Positions 9,980-19,316 of a stretch of 64,000 bases of DNA are shown here, piece after piece. The stretch is taken from positions 124,001 through 188,000 of the forward strand of contig NZ_JAKSDZ010000003.1 in NCBI RefSeq assembly GCF_023509475.1. Reading direction: 5' to 3'. The stretch comes from Aestuariirhabdus haliotis (GTDB taxonomy: Bacteria > Pseudomonadota > Gammaproteobacteria > Pseudomonadales > Aestuariirhabdaceae). The notes below the pieces were generated by a model. That model was given only the letters and a program-made list of their open reading frames with translations, was not told the DNA's origin and did no database searches. Both the position numbers and the translations under genes were made by a program. Within the stretch, counting starts at the first letter, position 1; every line of letters starts with the position of its first letter.

Positions 9980-12295
9980 ATGCAGCCAAGGATGGTTGCG
10001 CTAGTGCTAGGACTTATGAGTTCCTTGCTATGGTCCGATCTGCTTCAGGGTGGTTCGTTTCTCCTGTCAGCGGCTCTATTGACGTTATTTATTCTGCTAT
10101 TTGTATCGGCCCGCTCTTGGTTAGCCGGGTTGAGTATTTTTTTTACCCTGGGCGTTTTGTACGCGTTTGCCTGGGGCCACTGGGCGCTTTCGCACCAATT
10201 ACAAGAGCAATATCAGGGGTCAATACTGGCACTGGAGGCTGATGTCGACAGGGCAAAAGGCCAGGATTCTGAAATGATGTTTCTGGTTGTGTCCAACATC
10301 GCACTAAAGGATCTTAGCGGCCGACCCATTCCCCATGATCTTCGACGGGTAAAACTAAGTTGGCGACATCCAACGGGATCACCGATTCCCGGTGAGCGGT
10401 GGCGAATGAATGTGGTATTAAAACCTGCTCGCGGGTATGCCAGCCATGGCGCTTTTGATTACAAAGCGTCCCTGCTCAGGAAACAGATCGATTCTGTAGG
10501 TTATATCCATTCAAAAGCCCGGGTTAAGCGCATACAGCAGGCGCAAGGTATGTCTTTAACAGACTTACGCTGGCAGCTCGGTCAAAAGATACCGGCATTT
10601 GTACCATCGACATATACGGCCACGGCCCGTGCTCTTCTGTTAGGCGATAGTACGGAATTTAGCCATCACGAGTGGAATACCCTTAAAGCCAGTGGGACTG
10701 TCCATTTAATGGTAGTGTCCGGTCTGCACATTACTCTGTTTGCAGGTATTGGGTTTTACCTGCTTAGCCTGTTTGTGCGGTATTCAGGGCTGGGGGAAAG
10801 GGTACCCTGCTATCCCTTGGCAGCCATTGTGGCGCTGGTGCTTGCTATTGCTTATACCGCCTTAACGGGGTTCCAGTTGCCGGCGCAACGAGCGCTGGTA
10901 ATGTTAAGTCTCCCCATGGTGTGCCTGTTACTGGGTATAAGCGTTCGAGGGGGGACCATTTTCCTGGCTGCGCTCTGCCTGGTTTTATTATGGGACCCGA
11001 TCGCGCCCGTTAGCGCCGGGTTTTGGTACTCCTTCCTGAGTGTGGCAGCCCTGATTCTGTTATTCATTCACAGGGTCAATAATCGGGGGGCAATTTCTAG
11101 AGCGTTACAGGCACAAGGCGCTGTGTTTCTGATCGTACTCCTACTTGGCACGTTATGGGCCGGGGAATGGAATCCATTTACGCCTGTCGTCAACCTGCTG
11201 GCTATTCCACTGGTAGGCATGGTCGTCGTTCCGATGCTGATGGCGTTCCTTCTGCTCAGTATTTTGGTGCCTGGACTGGCCCCACTGCTTGACCAGCTGG
11301 TTGACCTGGTAATGAGTGTACTCTGGTGGTTGATTAACAGTGGCGCCGAACTGTCCTCTGAAACCAACATGCCTGGTCTGCCGGTATCGTTAATGCTGTT
11401 AGGTGCAATCGTTGTGTTTTTATGGCTGTTGCCAGCGACGCTTCAAGTGCGCTCTGCCTCTGTACTTTTGCTGGTATTGGCTTGGATAGGGTACTCCCAT
11501 CAACGGCCTCCGCTTCGTATCGATATACTCGATGTCGGACAAGGGCTGGCGATCGTTGTGCAAACCCCCAATCATGTGTTGCTTTACGATACCGGTGGTG
11601 CGTCAAGTTCTACATTTAGTGCCGGTAATGCTGTGGTATTGCCCTTTATGCGTGATCAAGCGATCAATACAGTAGACCTGATGATGATCAGTCATGAGAA
11701 TCTTGATCACCGTGGTGGTGCCGAGCATGTCATCCAAGGCACTCAGGTTAACCAGATCAGCGCAGGAGGGGACTATCAAGGACTGGGGTTACCCGTCATA
11801 ACTCAGCCCTGTCTGAAGGGGCAGCAATGGCAATGGGATTCTGCTCGGTTCAGGGTGCTGTGGGGAAGTGAAGGGGGCAGGGTAGGTAATGATGGCTCCT
11901 GTGTCTTATTGATAGAAACGCTTGACTCGCGGATATTGTTAACCGGAGACATTGGCGAAATGGTTGAGCATTCACTCGTTGCAGATCCCTATTTATTATC
12001 TGCGCCGGAAGCTGACGGAAGGCTCCATTTGCTTCAGGTGCCTCATCATGGCAGCGCAAGCTCATCCTCTTGGCCTTTTATAAAATCACAGCAGCCACGG
12101 TATGCTGTCTTTTCCGCAGGCCTGAATAACCGTTTCGGGCATCCCGACAGGCGTATTGTCGAGCGTTATAAAGCAGTCGGTGCACAATTATTAAACACCG
12201 CAACGAGTGGAACCATTACCTTCGTAGAAACACCAGAAACTGGCTTAATACTGCAAAGCGAGTACCGGCTCGCAAAGCGTCACTATTGGTGGTGA
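9980..12295 (+). CDS. comEC: ComEC/Rec2 DNA-uptake channel protein
   Basis: ComEC forms the inner-membrane channel through which single-stranded DNA enters during natural transformation. The 771-aa protein shows the three family parts in order: N-terminal DUF4131 segment (about residues 1-180), the multi-helix Competence domain with VSGLHITLFAG (about 250-260), and a C-terminal metallo-beta-lactamase-like domain with DVGQGLAIVV, YDTGG, SHENLDHRGG, TGDIG and PHHGS. Length is normal for proteobacterial ComEC. In the metal-binding loop Asn replaces the usual first Asp of the HxDxDH-like pattern. The gene precedes exbB with a 64-nt gap. Whether the cell is competent cannot be told from this gene alone. 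Confidence 0.94.
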   Translation: MQPRMVALVLGLMSSLLWSDLLQGGSFLLSAALLTLFILLFVSARSWLAGLSIFFTLGVLYAFAWGHWALSHQLQEQYQGSILALEADVDRAKGQDSEMMFLVVSNIALKDLSGRPIPHDLRRVKLSWRHPTGSPIPGERWRMNVVLKPARGYASHGAFDYKASLLRKQIDSVGYIHSKARVKRIQQAQGMSLTDLRWQLGQKIPAFVPSTYTATARALLLGDSTEFSHHEWNTLKASGTVHLMVVSGLHITLFAGIGFYLLSLFVRYSGLGERVPCYPLAAIVALVLAIAYTALTGFQLPAQRALVMLSLPMVCLLLGISVRGGTIFLAALCLVLLWDPIAPVSAGFWYSFLSVAALILLFIHRVNNRGAISRALQAQGAVFLIVLLLGTLWAGEWNPFTPVVNLLAIPLVGMVVVPMLMAFLLLSILVPGLAPLLDQLVDLVMSVLWWLINSGAELSSETNMPGLPVSLMLLGAIVVFLWLLPATLQVRSASVLLLVLAWIGYSHQRPPLRIDILDVGQGLAIVVQTPNHVLLYDTGGASSSTFSAGNAVVLPFMRDQAINTVDLMMISHENLDHRGGAEHVIQGTQVNQISAGGDYQGLGLPVITQPCLKGQQWQWDSARFRVLWGSEGGRVGNDGSCVLLIETLDSRILLTGDIGEMVEHSLVADPYLLSAPEADGRLHLLQVPHHGSASSSSWPFIKSQQPRYAVFSAGLNNRFGHPDRRIVERYKAVGAQLLNTATSGTITFVETPETGLILQSEYRLAKRHYWW

Positions 12296-12359
12296 AGAGG
12301 GTATACGGCGCCGTGCCTTGTTGTGATAGAGTGTGCCCATTCTATTGGGGGAGTTTACT

Positions 12360-12995
12360 GTGTTTGAGCTGGTAAAATCCGGTGGCTGGTTAATGCTGCC
12401 GATCATCTTATGTTCAATCTTTGCAGCGGCTGTGTGCGCTGAACGTTTTTGGACCCTTCGCGAATCTCGTATCGCACCTAAATACACATTAGCACTCGTC
12501 TGGAAGTGGATAAAAAGCAACCAGCTTGATGCCAAGAAACTGCGCGAATTAAAAAGCAGTTCACCACTCGGAGAAATTTTAGCGGCGGGACTAAGCAACT
12601 CGAAGCATGGCCGGGAGCTGATGAAAGAAAGTATCCAGGAAAGCGCTGCTCGCGTTATTCATGAAATGGAGCGCTACTTGACGGCGCTTGGTACAGTCGC
12701 CGCCATAGCGCCTCTGCTAGGTTTGCTAGGTACGGTTATCGGTATGATCAAAGTGTTTTCCGCCATTATGCTCGAAGGTACCGGCAACACCGGCGTGTTG
12801 GCCGGGGGCATTTCAGAAGCCCTGATCACCACTGCGGCGGGGCTAACTGTCGCAATTCCAGCGGTTATTTTTCACCGCTATTTCGTGCGCCGTGTGGAAG
12901 AGCTGGTTGTTACCATGGAGCAGGAAGCCACTAAGCTAGTGGAAGTGATTCATGGTGAACGTGAGGTCGAGACCAAGGGAGCCCGCAAGCGATGA
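12360..12995 (+). CDS. exbB: ExbB/TolQ-type proton channel subunit
   Basis: This member of the MotA/TolQ/ExbB family forms a proton channel that powers TonB- or Tol-type transport. I prefer GTG 12360 (211 aa) as start because GGGGGAG lies 7 nt upstream; an in-frame ATG at 12333 lacks such a site. It has three membrane helices, one near the N-terminus and two in the C-terminal half flanking the conserved APLLGLLGTVIGMI and TTAAGLTVAIPA segments. Its stop overlaps the exbD start by 4 nt. No tonB or tolA is adjacent, so the partner is unknown. Confidence 0.92.
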   Translation: MFELVKSGGWLMLPIILCSIFAAAVCAERFWTLRESRIAPKYTLALVWKWIKSNQLDAKKLRELKSSSPLGEILAAGLSNSKHGRELMKESIQESAARVIHEMERYLTALGTVAAIAPLLGLLGTVIGMIKVFSAIMLEGTGNTGVLAGGISEALITTAAGLTVAIPAVIFHRYFVRRVEELVVTMEQEATKLVEVIHGEREVETKGARKR

Positions 12996-13411
12996 TGTTT
13001 CGCCGTCAAAAAACAGAGGAGGTCAGTGTTAACCTGACGCCTTTGATTGACGTGGTGTTCTTGCTGCTGATCTTTTTTATGGTGTCTACCACCTTCACCA
13101 AAGAGAGCCATCTCAGCATAGATCTGCCCGAAGCAACGGGAAAACCAGCCGTCGAGCACAAAAAACAAGTTGAGATCGTCATCGGTAAGCAAGGTAGCTA
13201 TGTGGTCAACGGTAAACCCTTGATTAACAACGAAGCCAAAACCCTGCTGACTGCCCTGAGTAAAGAATCCAAGGGCGACACCAGTTTACCATTGGTAATC
13301 ACCTCCGATGCCAAAACCCCTTACCAGGCGGTTGTAACGGCGATGGATACCGCTGGCCAGTTGGGCTTCGTTCACCTGACCATCACCACCATGGAGGTGG
13401 CTCCGGAGTGA
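12992..13411 (+). CDS. exbD: ExbD/TolR-type subunit
   Basis: This 139-aa protein has a short cytoplasmic start, one membrane helix carrying the conserved proton-path Asp in NLTPLIDVVFLLLIFFMV, and a periplasmic domain. It is the partner of the ExbB-like channel protein upstream (4-nt overlap) and overlaps lpxK downstream by 4 nt. The close coupling to lipid A and envelope genes fits the order I recall from Pseudomonas and may mean this motor serves envelope biogenesis, but that is inference. Confidence 0.93.
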   Translation: MMFRRQKTEEVSVNLTPLIDVVFLLLIFFMVSTTFTKESHLSIDLPEATGKPAVEHKKQVEIVIGKQGSYVVNGKPLINNEAKTLLTALSKESKGDTSLPLVITSDAKTPYQAVVTAMDTAGQLGFVHLTITTMEVAPE

Positions 13412-14421
13412 GTTTTGGCGAGCGGCTGAGTAATGCCTGGTATGACGGGCAACGCTGGCCGCTGCTATTTGCCCCCCTGAGCTGGCTTGTCGGCTGCATC
13501 GCTCAACGACGACGTCGACGCTTTCTACTTCATGGTCCTCACTGGACGCCGCCTGTCCCTCTGATCATTATCGGCAATATTACGGTTGGAGGGACTGGCA
13601 AAACACCGCTGGTGCAAACCCTGGTCCCCAGACTGCAAGAGTGGGGTTACAAGCCTGGTATTATCAGTCGAGGTTACGGCGGCAAAAGTCCAGATTACCC
13701 TCTGCAGGTAACCCCGGAAACCGATGCCGCCCATTCTGGCGATGAACCTCTGTTATTAGCACGAACTTTGGATTGTCCGATTTTTGTCGATCCAGACCGT
13801 TGCGCAGCGGCTAAGGCGCTGTTGTCCCACACGGATGTTGACCTCATTATCGCCGATGATGGATTGCAGCATTATCGCTTGGGGCGGAGTATCGAATGGG
13901 CGGTGCTCGACGCTAAAAGAGGGGTTGGCAACGGCTGGATAATCCCTGCCGGCCCCCTAAGAGAGACGGCTGATCGGCTCGATACGGTTGACCAGGTGAT
14001 CCTCAATGGTTTAGGTCAACCTCCGGGGTTAGTTTCGGCCGCTAACATGAGGATAACCCCCACCGCTTTGGTTAACCTTAAAACCCGGCAACAGTTCGAG
14101 CTGGGTCAGATTGCAGAGGTTTTCAAAGATTCAAAACCTTTGGCTGTGGTAGGTATTGGTAATCCTGAACGATTCTTCACAACCCTGAGTGAATTGGGGT
14201 TAACCTTCAATCGCAGGCAATTTCCCGATCATCATGCTTATAGCCAGAAAGATATTACGTATAATGGGCCGGTGATAATGACCGAAAAAGATGCGGTTAA
14301 GTGTCAGGCTATAGCCACAGCGGATCACTGGTTTTTAAAAGTTGGCGCTGAGCTGCCACCTTCTGTACTGCATAAGCTCAAGCAACAGCTCGAGACAATA
14401 CGAGGAATAGCGAATGGATAA
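13408..14421 (+). CDS. lpxK: Tetraacyldisaccharide 4'-kinase
   Basis: LpxK phosphorylates the 4' position of the lipid A disaccharide at the inner membrane. The 337-aa protein has an N-terminal membrane-associated segment and the P-loop [13 protein letters not shown] (about residues 54-66), followed by [19 protein letters not shown] and [12 protein letters not shown], all typical of the family. The start is GTG 13408, overlapping the exbD stop, with a GGAGG upstream. Its 3' end overlaps the ycaR start by 8 nt. Confidence 0.96.
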   Translation: MSFGERLSNAWYDGQRWPLLFAPLSWLVGCIAQRRRRRFLLHGPHWTPPVPLIIIGNITVGGTGKTPLVQTLVPRLQEWGYKPGIISRGYGGKSPDYPLQVTPETDAAHSGDEPLLLARTLDCPIFVDPDRCAAAKALLSHTDVDLIIADDGLQHYRLGRSIEWAVLDAKRGVGNGWIIPAGPLRETADRLDTVDQVILNGLGQPPGLVSAANMRITPTALVNLKTRQQFELGQIAEVFKDSKPLAVVGIGNPERFFTTLSELGLTFNRRQFPDHHAYSQKDITYNGPVIMTEKDAVKCQAIATADHWFLKVGAELPPSVLHKLKQQLETIRGIANG

Positions 14422-14593
14422 GAAACTGCTGGAAGTTTTGGCATGCCCTGTGTGCAAAAGCGACCTGAGTTACGATAAGGAGAAGCAGGAGCTGATCTGC
14501 AAAAATGATGCGATTGCTTTCCCGGTGAAAGACGGTATTCCGGTCATGCTGGAAAACGAAGCGCGCACCCTAACCGCAGAAGAGCGCCTGTAA
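14414..14593 (+). CDS. ycaR: Trm112/YcaR family small zinc-ribbon-like protein
   Basis: This 59-aa protein begins [18 protein letters not shown] and contains a second Cys in ELICKND and the family motif [11 protein letters not shown]. Two CxxC-type half-sites make it a member of the Trm112/UPF0434 family. It overlaps lpxK by 8 nt and shares one base with the kdsB start (TAATG). The lpxK-ycaR-kdsB order is conserved in gammaproteobacteria. Its role is unclear; in other organisms Trm112 activates methyltransferases. Confidence 0.9.
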   Translation: MDKKLLEVLACPVCKSDLSYDKEKQELICKNDAIAFPVKDGIPVMLENEARTLTAEERL

Positions 14594-15357
14594 TGAGCTT
14601 CAGTGTCGTTATTCCAGCCCGCTACGCATCCAACCGTCTACCGGGCAAGCCCCTGGCTGACATTGCTGGCAAGACAATGATTGAGCGGGTTTACCTGCAA
14701 GCGGTCCGCAGCTCGGCACAGCGGGTCATTATCGCCACAGATCACCCTGAAATCGACTCGGTTGCCCGTGGTTTTGGTGCCGAAGTGGTAATGACCTCGA
14801 GCGAGCACCCGTCCGGTACCGATCGCTTACAACAGGTGGCCGCCACCCTGAAGTTTGATGAAGGCCATATTGTGGTTAACGTACAGGGCGATGAACCTTT
14901 GATTCCTCCACAATTAATCGATCAGGTTGCGGATAATCTGGCCGCAGATGATGAGGCTTCTGTTGCAACCCTTTGCGAACCAATTGCCGAAGCCAGTGAG
15001 TTGTTCAATCCTAACGCAGTTAAAGTGGTTCTGGATGCACGTTCCCATGCCATCTATTTCAGTCGTGCAGCTTTACCCTGGGCTCGTGATGCTTTTTCTG
15101 GAAACATGCAGGACCTGCCATTGGACGTGACCTTTTACCGCCATATCGGCATCTATGCTTACCGTGTGGGTTTGTTAAATCGCTTTGTCCAGTGGGGACC
15201 GAGTCCGCTCGAATCGGTAGAGTGCCTGGAACAGCTTAGAGTGCTTTATCACGGTGACCGTATTCATGTACAGCAAGCCAGGGTTAGCCCCCCAGCTGGC
15301 ATTGACACCCCGGAAGATCTGGAACGTGTCAGGCGGCTCTTGATGGTTCAAACATAA
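14593..15357 (+). CDS. kdsB: 3-deoxy-manno-octulosonate cytidylyltransferase
   Basis: KdsB activates Kdo as CMP-Kdo for attachment to lipid A in the cytoplasm. The 254-aa protein has the nucleotide-binding N-terminus [15 protein letters not shown], the [10 protein letters not shown] motif and [10 protein letters not shown], and a C-terminal [13 protein letters not shown]. Length is normal. It is translationally coupled to ycaR upstream and to the phosphatase gene downstream. Confidence 0.96.
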   Translation: MSFSVVIPARYASNRLPGKPLADIAGKTMIERVYLQAVRSSAQRVIIATDHPEIDSVARGFGAEVVMTSSEHPSGTDRLQQVAATLKFDEGHIVVNVQGDEPLIPPQLIDQVADNLAADDEASVATLCEPIAEASELFNPNAVKVVLDARSHAIYFSRAALPWARDAFSGNMQDLPLDVTFYRHIGIYAYRVGLLNRFVQWGPSPLESVECLEQLRVLYHGDRIHVQQARVSPPAGIDTPEDLERVRRLLMVQT

Positions 15358-15824
15358 TGGCGAAAATCCTGTTTGTTTGCCTCGGCAATATCTGCCGATC
15401 CCCAACCGCACATGGTGTTTTCTTGAGCATGGTAGAACGTGCCGGACTTACCGATCGCATCGAGGTGGAGTCGGCTGGTACCGCAGCCTACCACGTAGGG
15501 TCCCCCCCTGATCAGCGCTCTACTGCAGCAGCCGCCAACCGTGGCTATGATTTAAGTGCAATACGAGCTCAGCAAGTTTCAGATACCGACTTTGAGTATT
15601 ATGATTATTTGCTCGCGATGGATGAAGAGAACCTGACTGGACTTGAGCAAAGGTGCCCGAGTCAATATCGCCATAAGCTCAAACTCTTTCTCGATTATGG
15701 TGGTACCGCAGACCATGAGGTGCCTGATCCTTACTACGGTGGCAGCCGCGGCTTCGAGACGGTACTAGACCTGGTCGAAGACGCAGCTGAAGGCTTGCTG
15801 AAACAGGTTCGTCAGGAATTATGA
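15357..15824 (+). CDS. Low-molecular-weight protein-tyrosine phosphatase
   Basis: This 155-aa cytoplasmic phosphatase has the active-site P-loop CLGNICRSPTA near the N-terminus (CX5R) and the general-acid loop VPDPYYGG near residue 125. Such enzymes dephosphorylate tyrosine kinases or other phosphotyrosine proteins. No capsule kinase gene is adjacent; it lies between kdsB and murB with 1-4 nt overlaps, an arrangement I recall from Pseudomonas. The natural substrate is unknown. Confidence 0.93.
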   Translation: MAKILFVCLGNICRSPTAHGVFLSMVERAGLTDRIEVESAGTAAYHVGSPPDQRSTAAAANRGYDLSAIRAQQVSDTDFEYYDYLLAMDEENLTGLEQRCPSQYRHKLKLFLDYGGTADHEVPDPYYGGSRGFETVLDLVEDAAEGLLKQVRQEL

Positions 15825-16849
15825 TCAAGCAACAGGTGTCATTGCAGCATCTGAACACCCTGCGTCTGAGCTGCATCGCCAGCCATTACTGTCAGGTCAG
15901 CTCCATTGAAGAACTGGTAGAGGCCGCCAACTATGCCCGCCTTCAGCAATTACCCCTACTGTTGCTCGGTGAGGGCAGTAATCTGGTCTTGCCTTCCAAG
16001 ATCAGAGCGCTAGTGGTAAAAATCGAACTCAAGGGGGTACGACAAAAGGCCACAGACTCGGGCGTTATTGTAACTGCCGCTGCGGGTGAGTCCTGGGATT
16101 CCCTGGTTGCACAAACGGCCCGTGATGAACTCTGGGGGCTGGAGAATTTGTCGCTCATCCCCGGCACTGTGGGCGCCGCCCCGATACAGAATATCGGCGC
16201 TTACGGGGTTGAGGTCAAAGATCGCTTGTTAGAACTTCGCGCGCTTGATCTAGCCAGTGGTACGGTCGAGACATTCGATAACCGCCAGTGTGAATTTGCC
16301 TATCGGGACAGCGTATTCAAGCAACGTTTTAGTAATCGTTTTGCAATCATTGATTGTACATTCAAACTGAACAGTGTTGCTGAACCACAACTCAGCTATG
16401 GCGCTTTACAGAATGCTTTTAATCACAATCAAGGGGCTCTATCCCCACGACTTGTGCGTGACTATATCTGTCAGCTTCGGCAGTCCAAATTACCAGATCC
16501 TCGGGTAACCCCCAATGCCGGCAGTTTTTTCAAAAATCCAGTAGTATCCGAAGCCAAGGCAAAGGATATTGAAAAGCAGTTTCCAGAATTAGTGAGCTAC
16601 CCGGTCGATGAGGGTCGCAAATTGGCCGCAGGCTGGATGATAGAACAGGCAGGTTTTAAGGGTGTCCAACGTGGTTCAGTCGGTGTTTATGATAAGCAAG
16701 CTCTGGTGCTAACCAGCAATGGCTGCGCCAACGCCAGTGATTTACAGCTATTGGTTGATGAGATTCGGACCCGGATCGCAGAACTTTTTGGTGTCAGCCT
16801 CGAAGTTGAGCCGCGAAGCTATGATTGTCATGGGCAGCAGGTTTCGTAG
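15821..16849 (+). CDS. murB: UDP-N-acetylenolpyruvoylglucosamine reductase
   Basis: MurB makes UDP-MurNAc with NADPH and FAD for peptidoglycan synthesis. The 342-aa protein is the long, E. coli-like type. FAD-binding motifs LLGEGSNLVLP and IPGTVGAAPIQNIGAYG are present, the catalytic Ser lies in NAGSFFKNP, and the C-terminus carries EVEPRSYD. It overlaps the phosphatase gene by 4 nt and closes this plus-strand envelope operon. Confidence 0.96.
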   Translation: MIKQQVSLQHLNTLRLSCIASHYCQVSSIEELVEAANYARLQQLPLLLLGEGSNLVLPSKIRALVVKIELKGVRQKATDSGVIVTAAAGESWDSLVAQTARDELWGLENLSLIPGTVGAAPIQNIGAYGVEVKDRLLELRALDLASGTVETFDNRQCEFAYRDSVFKQRFSNRFAIIDCTFKLNSVAEPQLSYGALQNAFNHNQGALSPRLVRDYICQLRQSKLPDPRVTPNAGSFFKNPVVSEAKAKDIEKQFPELVSYPVDEGRKLAAGWMIEQAGFKGVQRGSVGVYDKQALVLTSNGCANASDLQLLVDEIRTRIAELFGVSLEVEPRSYDCHGQQVS

Positions 16850-16917
16850 CCGACAACTTTTGACAGACGGTTTATCTCGTCGCACAATCAATTTTTGCAC
16901 CACCCAAGGATAGCTCT

Positions 16918-17586
16918 TTGACTACCTTTGCGTTTGACGTATATGGCACCCTGATTGACACCTCTGGCGTAACTCGCCAATTGTCTCTTTATCTCGATGA
17001 AGAGGGGGCTTCGTTCGCCACCCTATGGCGAGAGAAACAGCTTGAATACTCTTTCAGGCGCGGATTGATGGAAGATTACAATACCTTCGCAGGCTGCACA
17101 GAGGATGCTTTTGACTATTGCTGCGAGCGTTTCGGTCTTGAATTATCCAGCCAGCAGCGCCATGAGATATTATCCAGTTACGAGACTCTGCCCGCCTTTG
17201 AGGATGTAGCCCCTTCCTTGCAATTGCTCTCGGAGCAGGGGCTACCTTTATGGGCTTTCTCAAACGGAACCTCGGATGCGGTCAGCCGCGTGTTGGATAA
17301 CGCAGGACTGCTATCCTATTTCAAAGGGATTGTTAGTGTTGACGATGTCAAAACCTTCAAACCGGCGCCAATCGTGTACCATCATTTTTCCAAATGTAGT
17401 GGATCAGCACTTGAGGATTGTTGGCTGGTTTCTTCGAACCCATTCGACGTGATTGGCGGCATAAGCTGCAATATGAAGGCAGCCTGGATACAACGTAATC
17501 AGGAAATCGTTTTTGATCACTTTGGTATCCAACCCAACCTGATACTTCCCAGCCTATCGCATATTCCCAAGACGCTGGATTATTAG
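16918..17586 (+). CDS. HAD-family hydrolase, haloacid dehalogenase type II-like
   Basis: This 222-aa cytoplasmic hydrolase has the nucleophile motif FDVYGTLIDTSG, motif II FSNGTSDAV, the Lys motif VKTFKPAPIVY and the motif SSNPFDVIGG typical of (S)-2-haloacid dehalogenase type II. It starts at TTG 16918, with an AAGGA site about 8 nt upstream. The stop lies only 2 nt from the convergent ABC permease stop. Substrate is not proven; many relatives are general phosphatases. Confidence 0.85.
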   Translation: MTTFAFDVYGTLIDTSGVTRQLSLYLDEEGASFATLWREKQLEYSFRRGLMEDYNTFAGCTEDAFDYCCERFGLELSSQQRHEILSSYETLPAFEDVAPSLQLLSEQGLPLWAFSNGTSDAVSRVLDNAGLLSYFKGIVSVDDVKTFKPAPIVYHHFSKCSGSALEDCWLVSSNPFDVIGGISCNMKAAWIQRNQEIVFDHFGIQPNLILPSLSHIPKTLDY

Positions 17587-17588
17587 AC

Positions 17589-18446
17589 CTATTCGGCTGG
17601 GCGACGCTGCACAAATATTGATATACCGGCTAGCAGTCCCGAGAAAAGCATCAGCAGGGTTGATGTGGCGTTAATGACAGGTGTTGAACCTTCCCTCAGG
17701 CGATCAAACATGGCAATCGTTAAGGGCGCATCTGATCCAACCAGCATCAGCGTGGTATTGAAGTTTTCGAACGACATCAAAAAGCTCACGATACCTGCCC
17801 CGATAATTGCGGGCTTCAGATAAGGCAAGGTAATGGTCATCACGGCGCCCATGCGGGTTGCCCCCAGATTTAGGGCGGCTTCTTCAAGGCTGAGATCAAA
17901 CTTCCTTAACCGGGCAGAGATAACCAGTGTCGAAATCGTGGTGATAAATGCAAATTGACCCAGTACGACCAGCAGCAAGCCGGGTCGCAACGATTCAATA
18001 TCGATACCAAACAGGTCATCCATGTTATTTGCCACACTACTGCTGAAAATCAGTATGGAGACCCCCAGGATAACCCCGGGGATTACCAAGGGTACCAGCA
18101 TCATAATGTAGAGGAAGTTTTTACCCCAAAAATTCTCTCGTTCAAAAAGAAAGGCATTACACAATGCTACCGCTAAGCTGAGGAAGGTTGTTGCCAGAGC
18201 AACAATAACGCTCGTCCAGACACCATTTAATAATTCAGAATCGTGGAAGATACCTAAGCGGGGTTCCTGGGTGCCCAAATACCAATCAAATGTCACACCT
18301 TTCCAGGGCAGGGAAGGGAAAAGACTGTCATTGAAGGAAAACAAAATGACCACGAGCAGTGGCAGCAACAGGTATAAAAAGAATAACGCCACGTACAGGG
18401 CGTAGGTGGTTCTGAATTTGCGGCTGATGGGAATCGAAGAAATCAT
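17589..18446 (-). CDS. Polyamine-type ABC transporter permease (PotC/PotI class)
   Basis: This 285-aa inner-membrane protein has about six helices and the permease coupling loop EEAALNLGATRMGAVMTITL (EAA motif). It is the second permease of a four-gene minus-strand transporter: binding protein, ATPase, permease 1, permease 2. The 6-nt gap to the upstream permease shows an operon. Similarity to PotC/PotI suggests spermidine or putrescine import, but close relatives carry other cationic solutes. Confidence 0.88.
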   Translation of the reverse strand: MISSIPISRKFRTTYALYVALFFLYLLLPLLVVILFSFNDSLFPSLPWKGVTFDWYLGTQEPRLGIFHDSELLNGVWTSVIVALATTFLSLAVALCNAFLFERENFWGKNFLYIMMLVPLVIPGVILGVSILIFSSSVANNMDDLFGIDIESLRPGLLLVVLGQFAFITTISTLVISARLRKFDLSLEEAALNLGATRMGAVMTITLPYLKPAIIGAGIVSFLMSFENFNTTLMLVGSDAPLTIAMFDRLREGSTPVINATSTLLMLFSGLLAGISIFVQRRPAE

Positions 18447-18452
18447 ATTATA

Positions 18453-19316
18453 TTAACTCATCACCTTACGGAATGACTGACCACTCAGTTTCAAACCGCC
18501 CCAAACAATAAAAGAGGAGAGCAGCAGTAACAAAATCCCCAGAGCTGAACCCTGCTCCCAGTTAAAGCGGGTAATAAACTGGGTGTAGATCTGTTCGGTA
18601 AACCAAAGACTGTCTTTCCCACCAAGCAAAACTGGAGTGAGATAATTACCAAGTGACAGCATAAACACCACAATGCAGCCACTGGTTATGCCGGGCACTG
18701 CATGTGGAATGATGACTTCTTTGAGTACATCCCAATGGCTACCTCCCAAATCATAGCCGGCTTCAACCAGGCTGTTGTCCAGGCTATCTAGCGTTGTTAC
18801 CAGAGGGACAACCATAAACAGCATTGACCCGTAAACCAATCCGATCATGATGGCCACGTCGTTATACAGCATCTCCAGCGGTGCTTCGGTAATGCCAATC
18901 CAGAGCAAAGCATTACTGACGATTCCAGACTCGCGAAGCAAGATCATCCAGCCGTAGGTTCTGACGAGTTCACTGACCCAAAAAGGGATTAGGCACAGAA
19001 GGAATAAAACCTGCTTATTTCGGCCGCGCGCCATTTTGGCAATGTAATAGGCGACAGGAAAGGCGACCAGCAAAGTGATCAGGGTGGCAAAAATGCTCAT
19101 CACGGCTGTACGAATAAAGGTTTTAATATAGAGCGGCTCAGAGAAAAACTCCATATAGTGAGCAAATCCCACCTCATACTGTCGAGATGCAACCCGCTCT
19201 TGAAGTGATATCAGGAGCATGTCCAGATGAGGAATAAAGATCAGCAACACCAGCCAAAGCAGCAGTGGCGTCAAGAGCAAATAGAGACCCAAAGAACCTT
19301 CAGATTTAGGCATCAT
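18453..19316 (-). CDS. Polyamine-type ABC transporter permease (PotB/PotH class)
   Basis: This 287-aa protein has about six membrane helices and the EAA loop VEAGYDLGGSHWDVLKEVII. PotB/PotH-like segments VSELVRTYGWMILLRE and YGSMLFMVVPL are clear. Its start overlaps the ATPase gene by 11 nt. It forms the channel together with the downstream permease. Confidence 0.88.
   Translation of the reverse strand: MMPKSEGSLGLYLLLTPLLLWLVLLIFIPHLDMLLISLQERVASRQYEVGFAHYMEFFSEPLYIKTFIRTAVMSIFATLITLLVAFPVAYYIAKMARGRNKQVLFLLCLIPFWVSELVRTYGWMILLRESGIVSNALLWIGITEAPLEMLYNDVAIMIGLVYGSMLFMVVPLVTTLDSLDNSLVEAGYDLGGSHWDVLKEVIIPHAVPGITSGCIVVFMLSLGNYLTPVLLGGKDSLWFTEQIYTQFITRFNWEQGSALGILLLLLSSFIVWGGLKLSGQSFRKVMS

Noticed and set aside
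17054-17614. Minus-strand open frames of 69 and 85 aa
   Set aside because: Both are antisense to the HAD hydrolase gene with clear motifs I-III on the plus strand.
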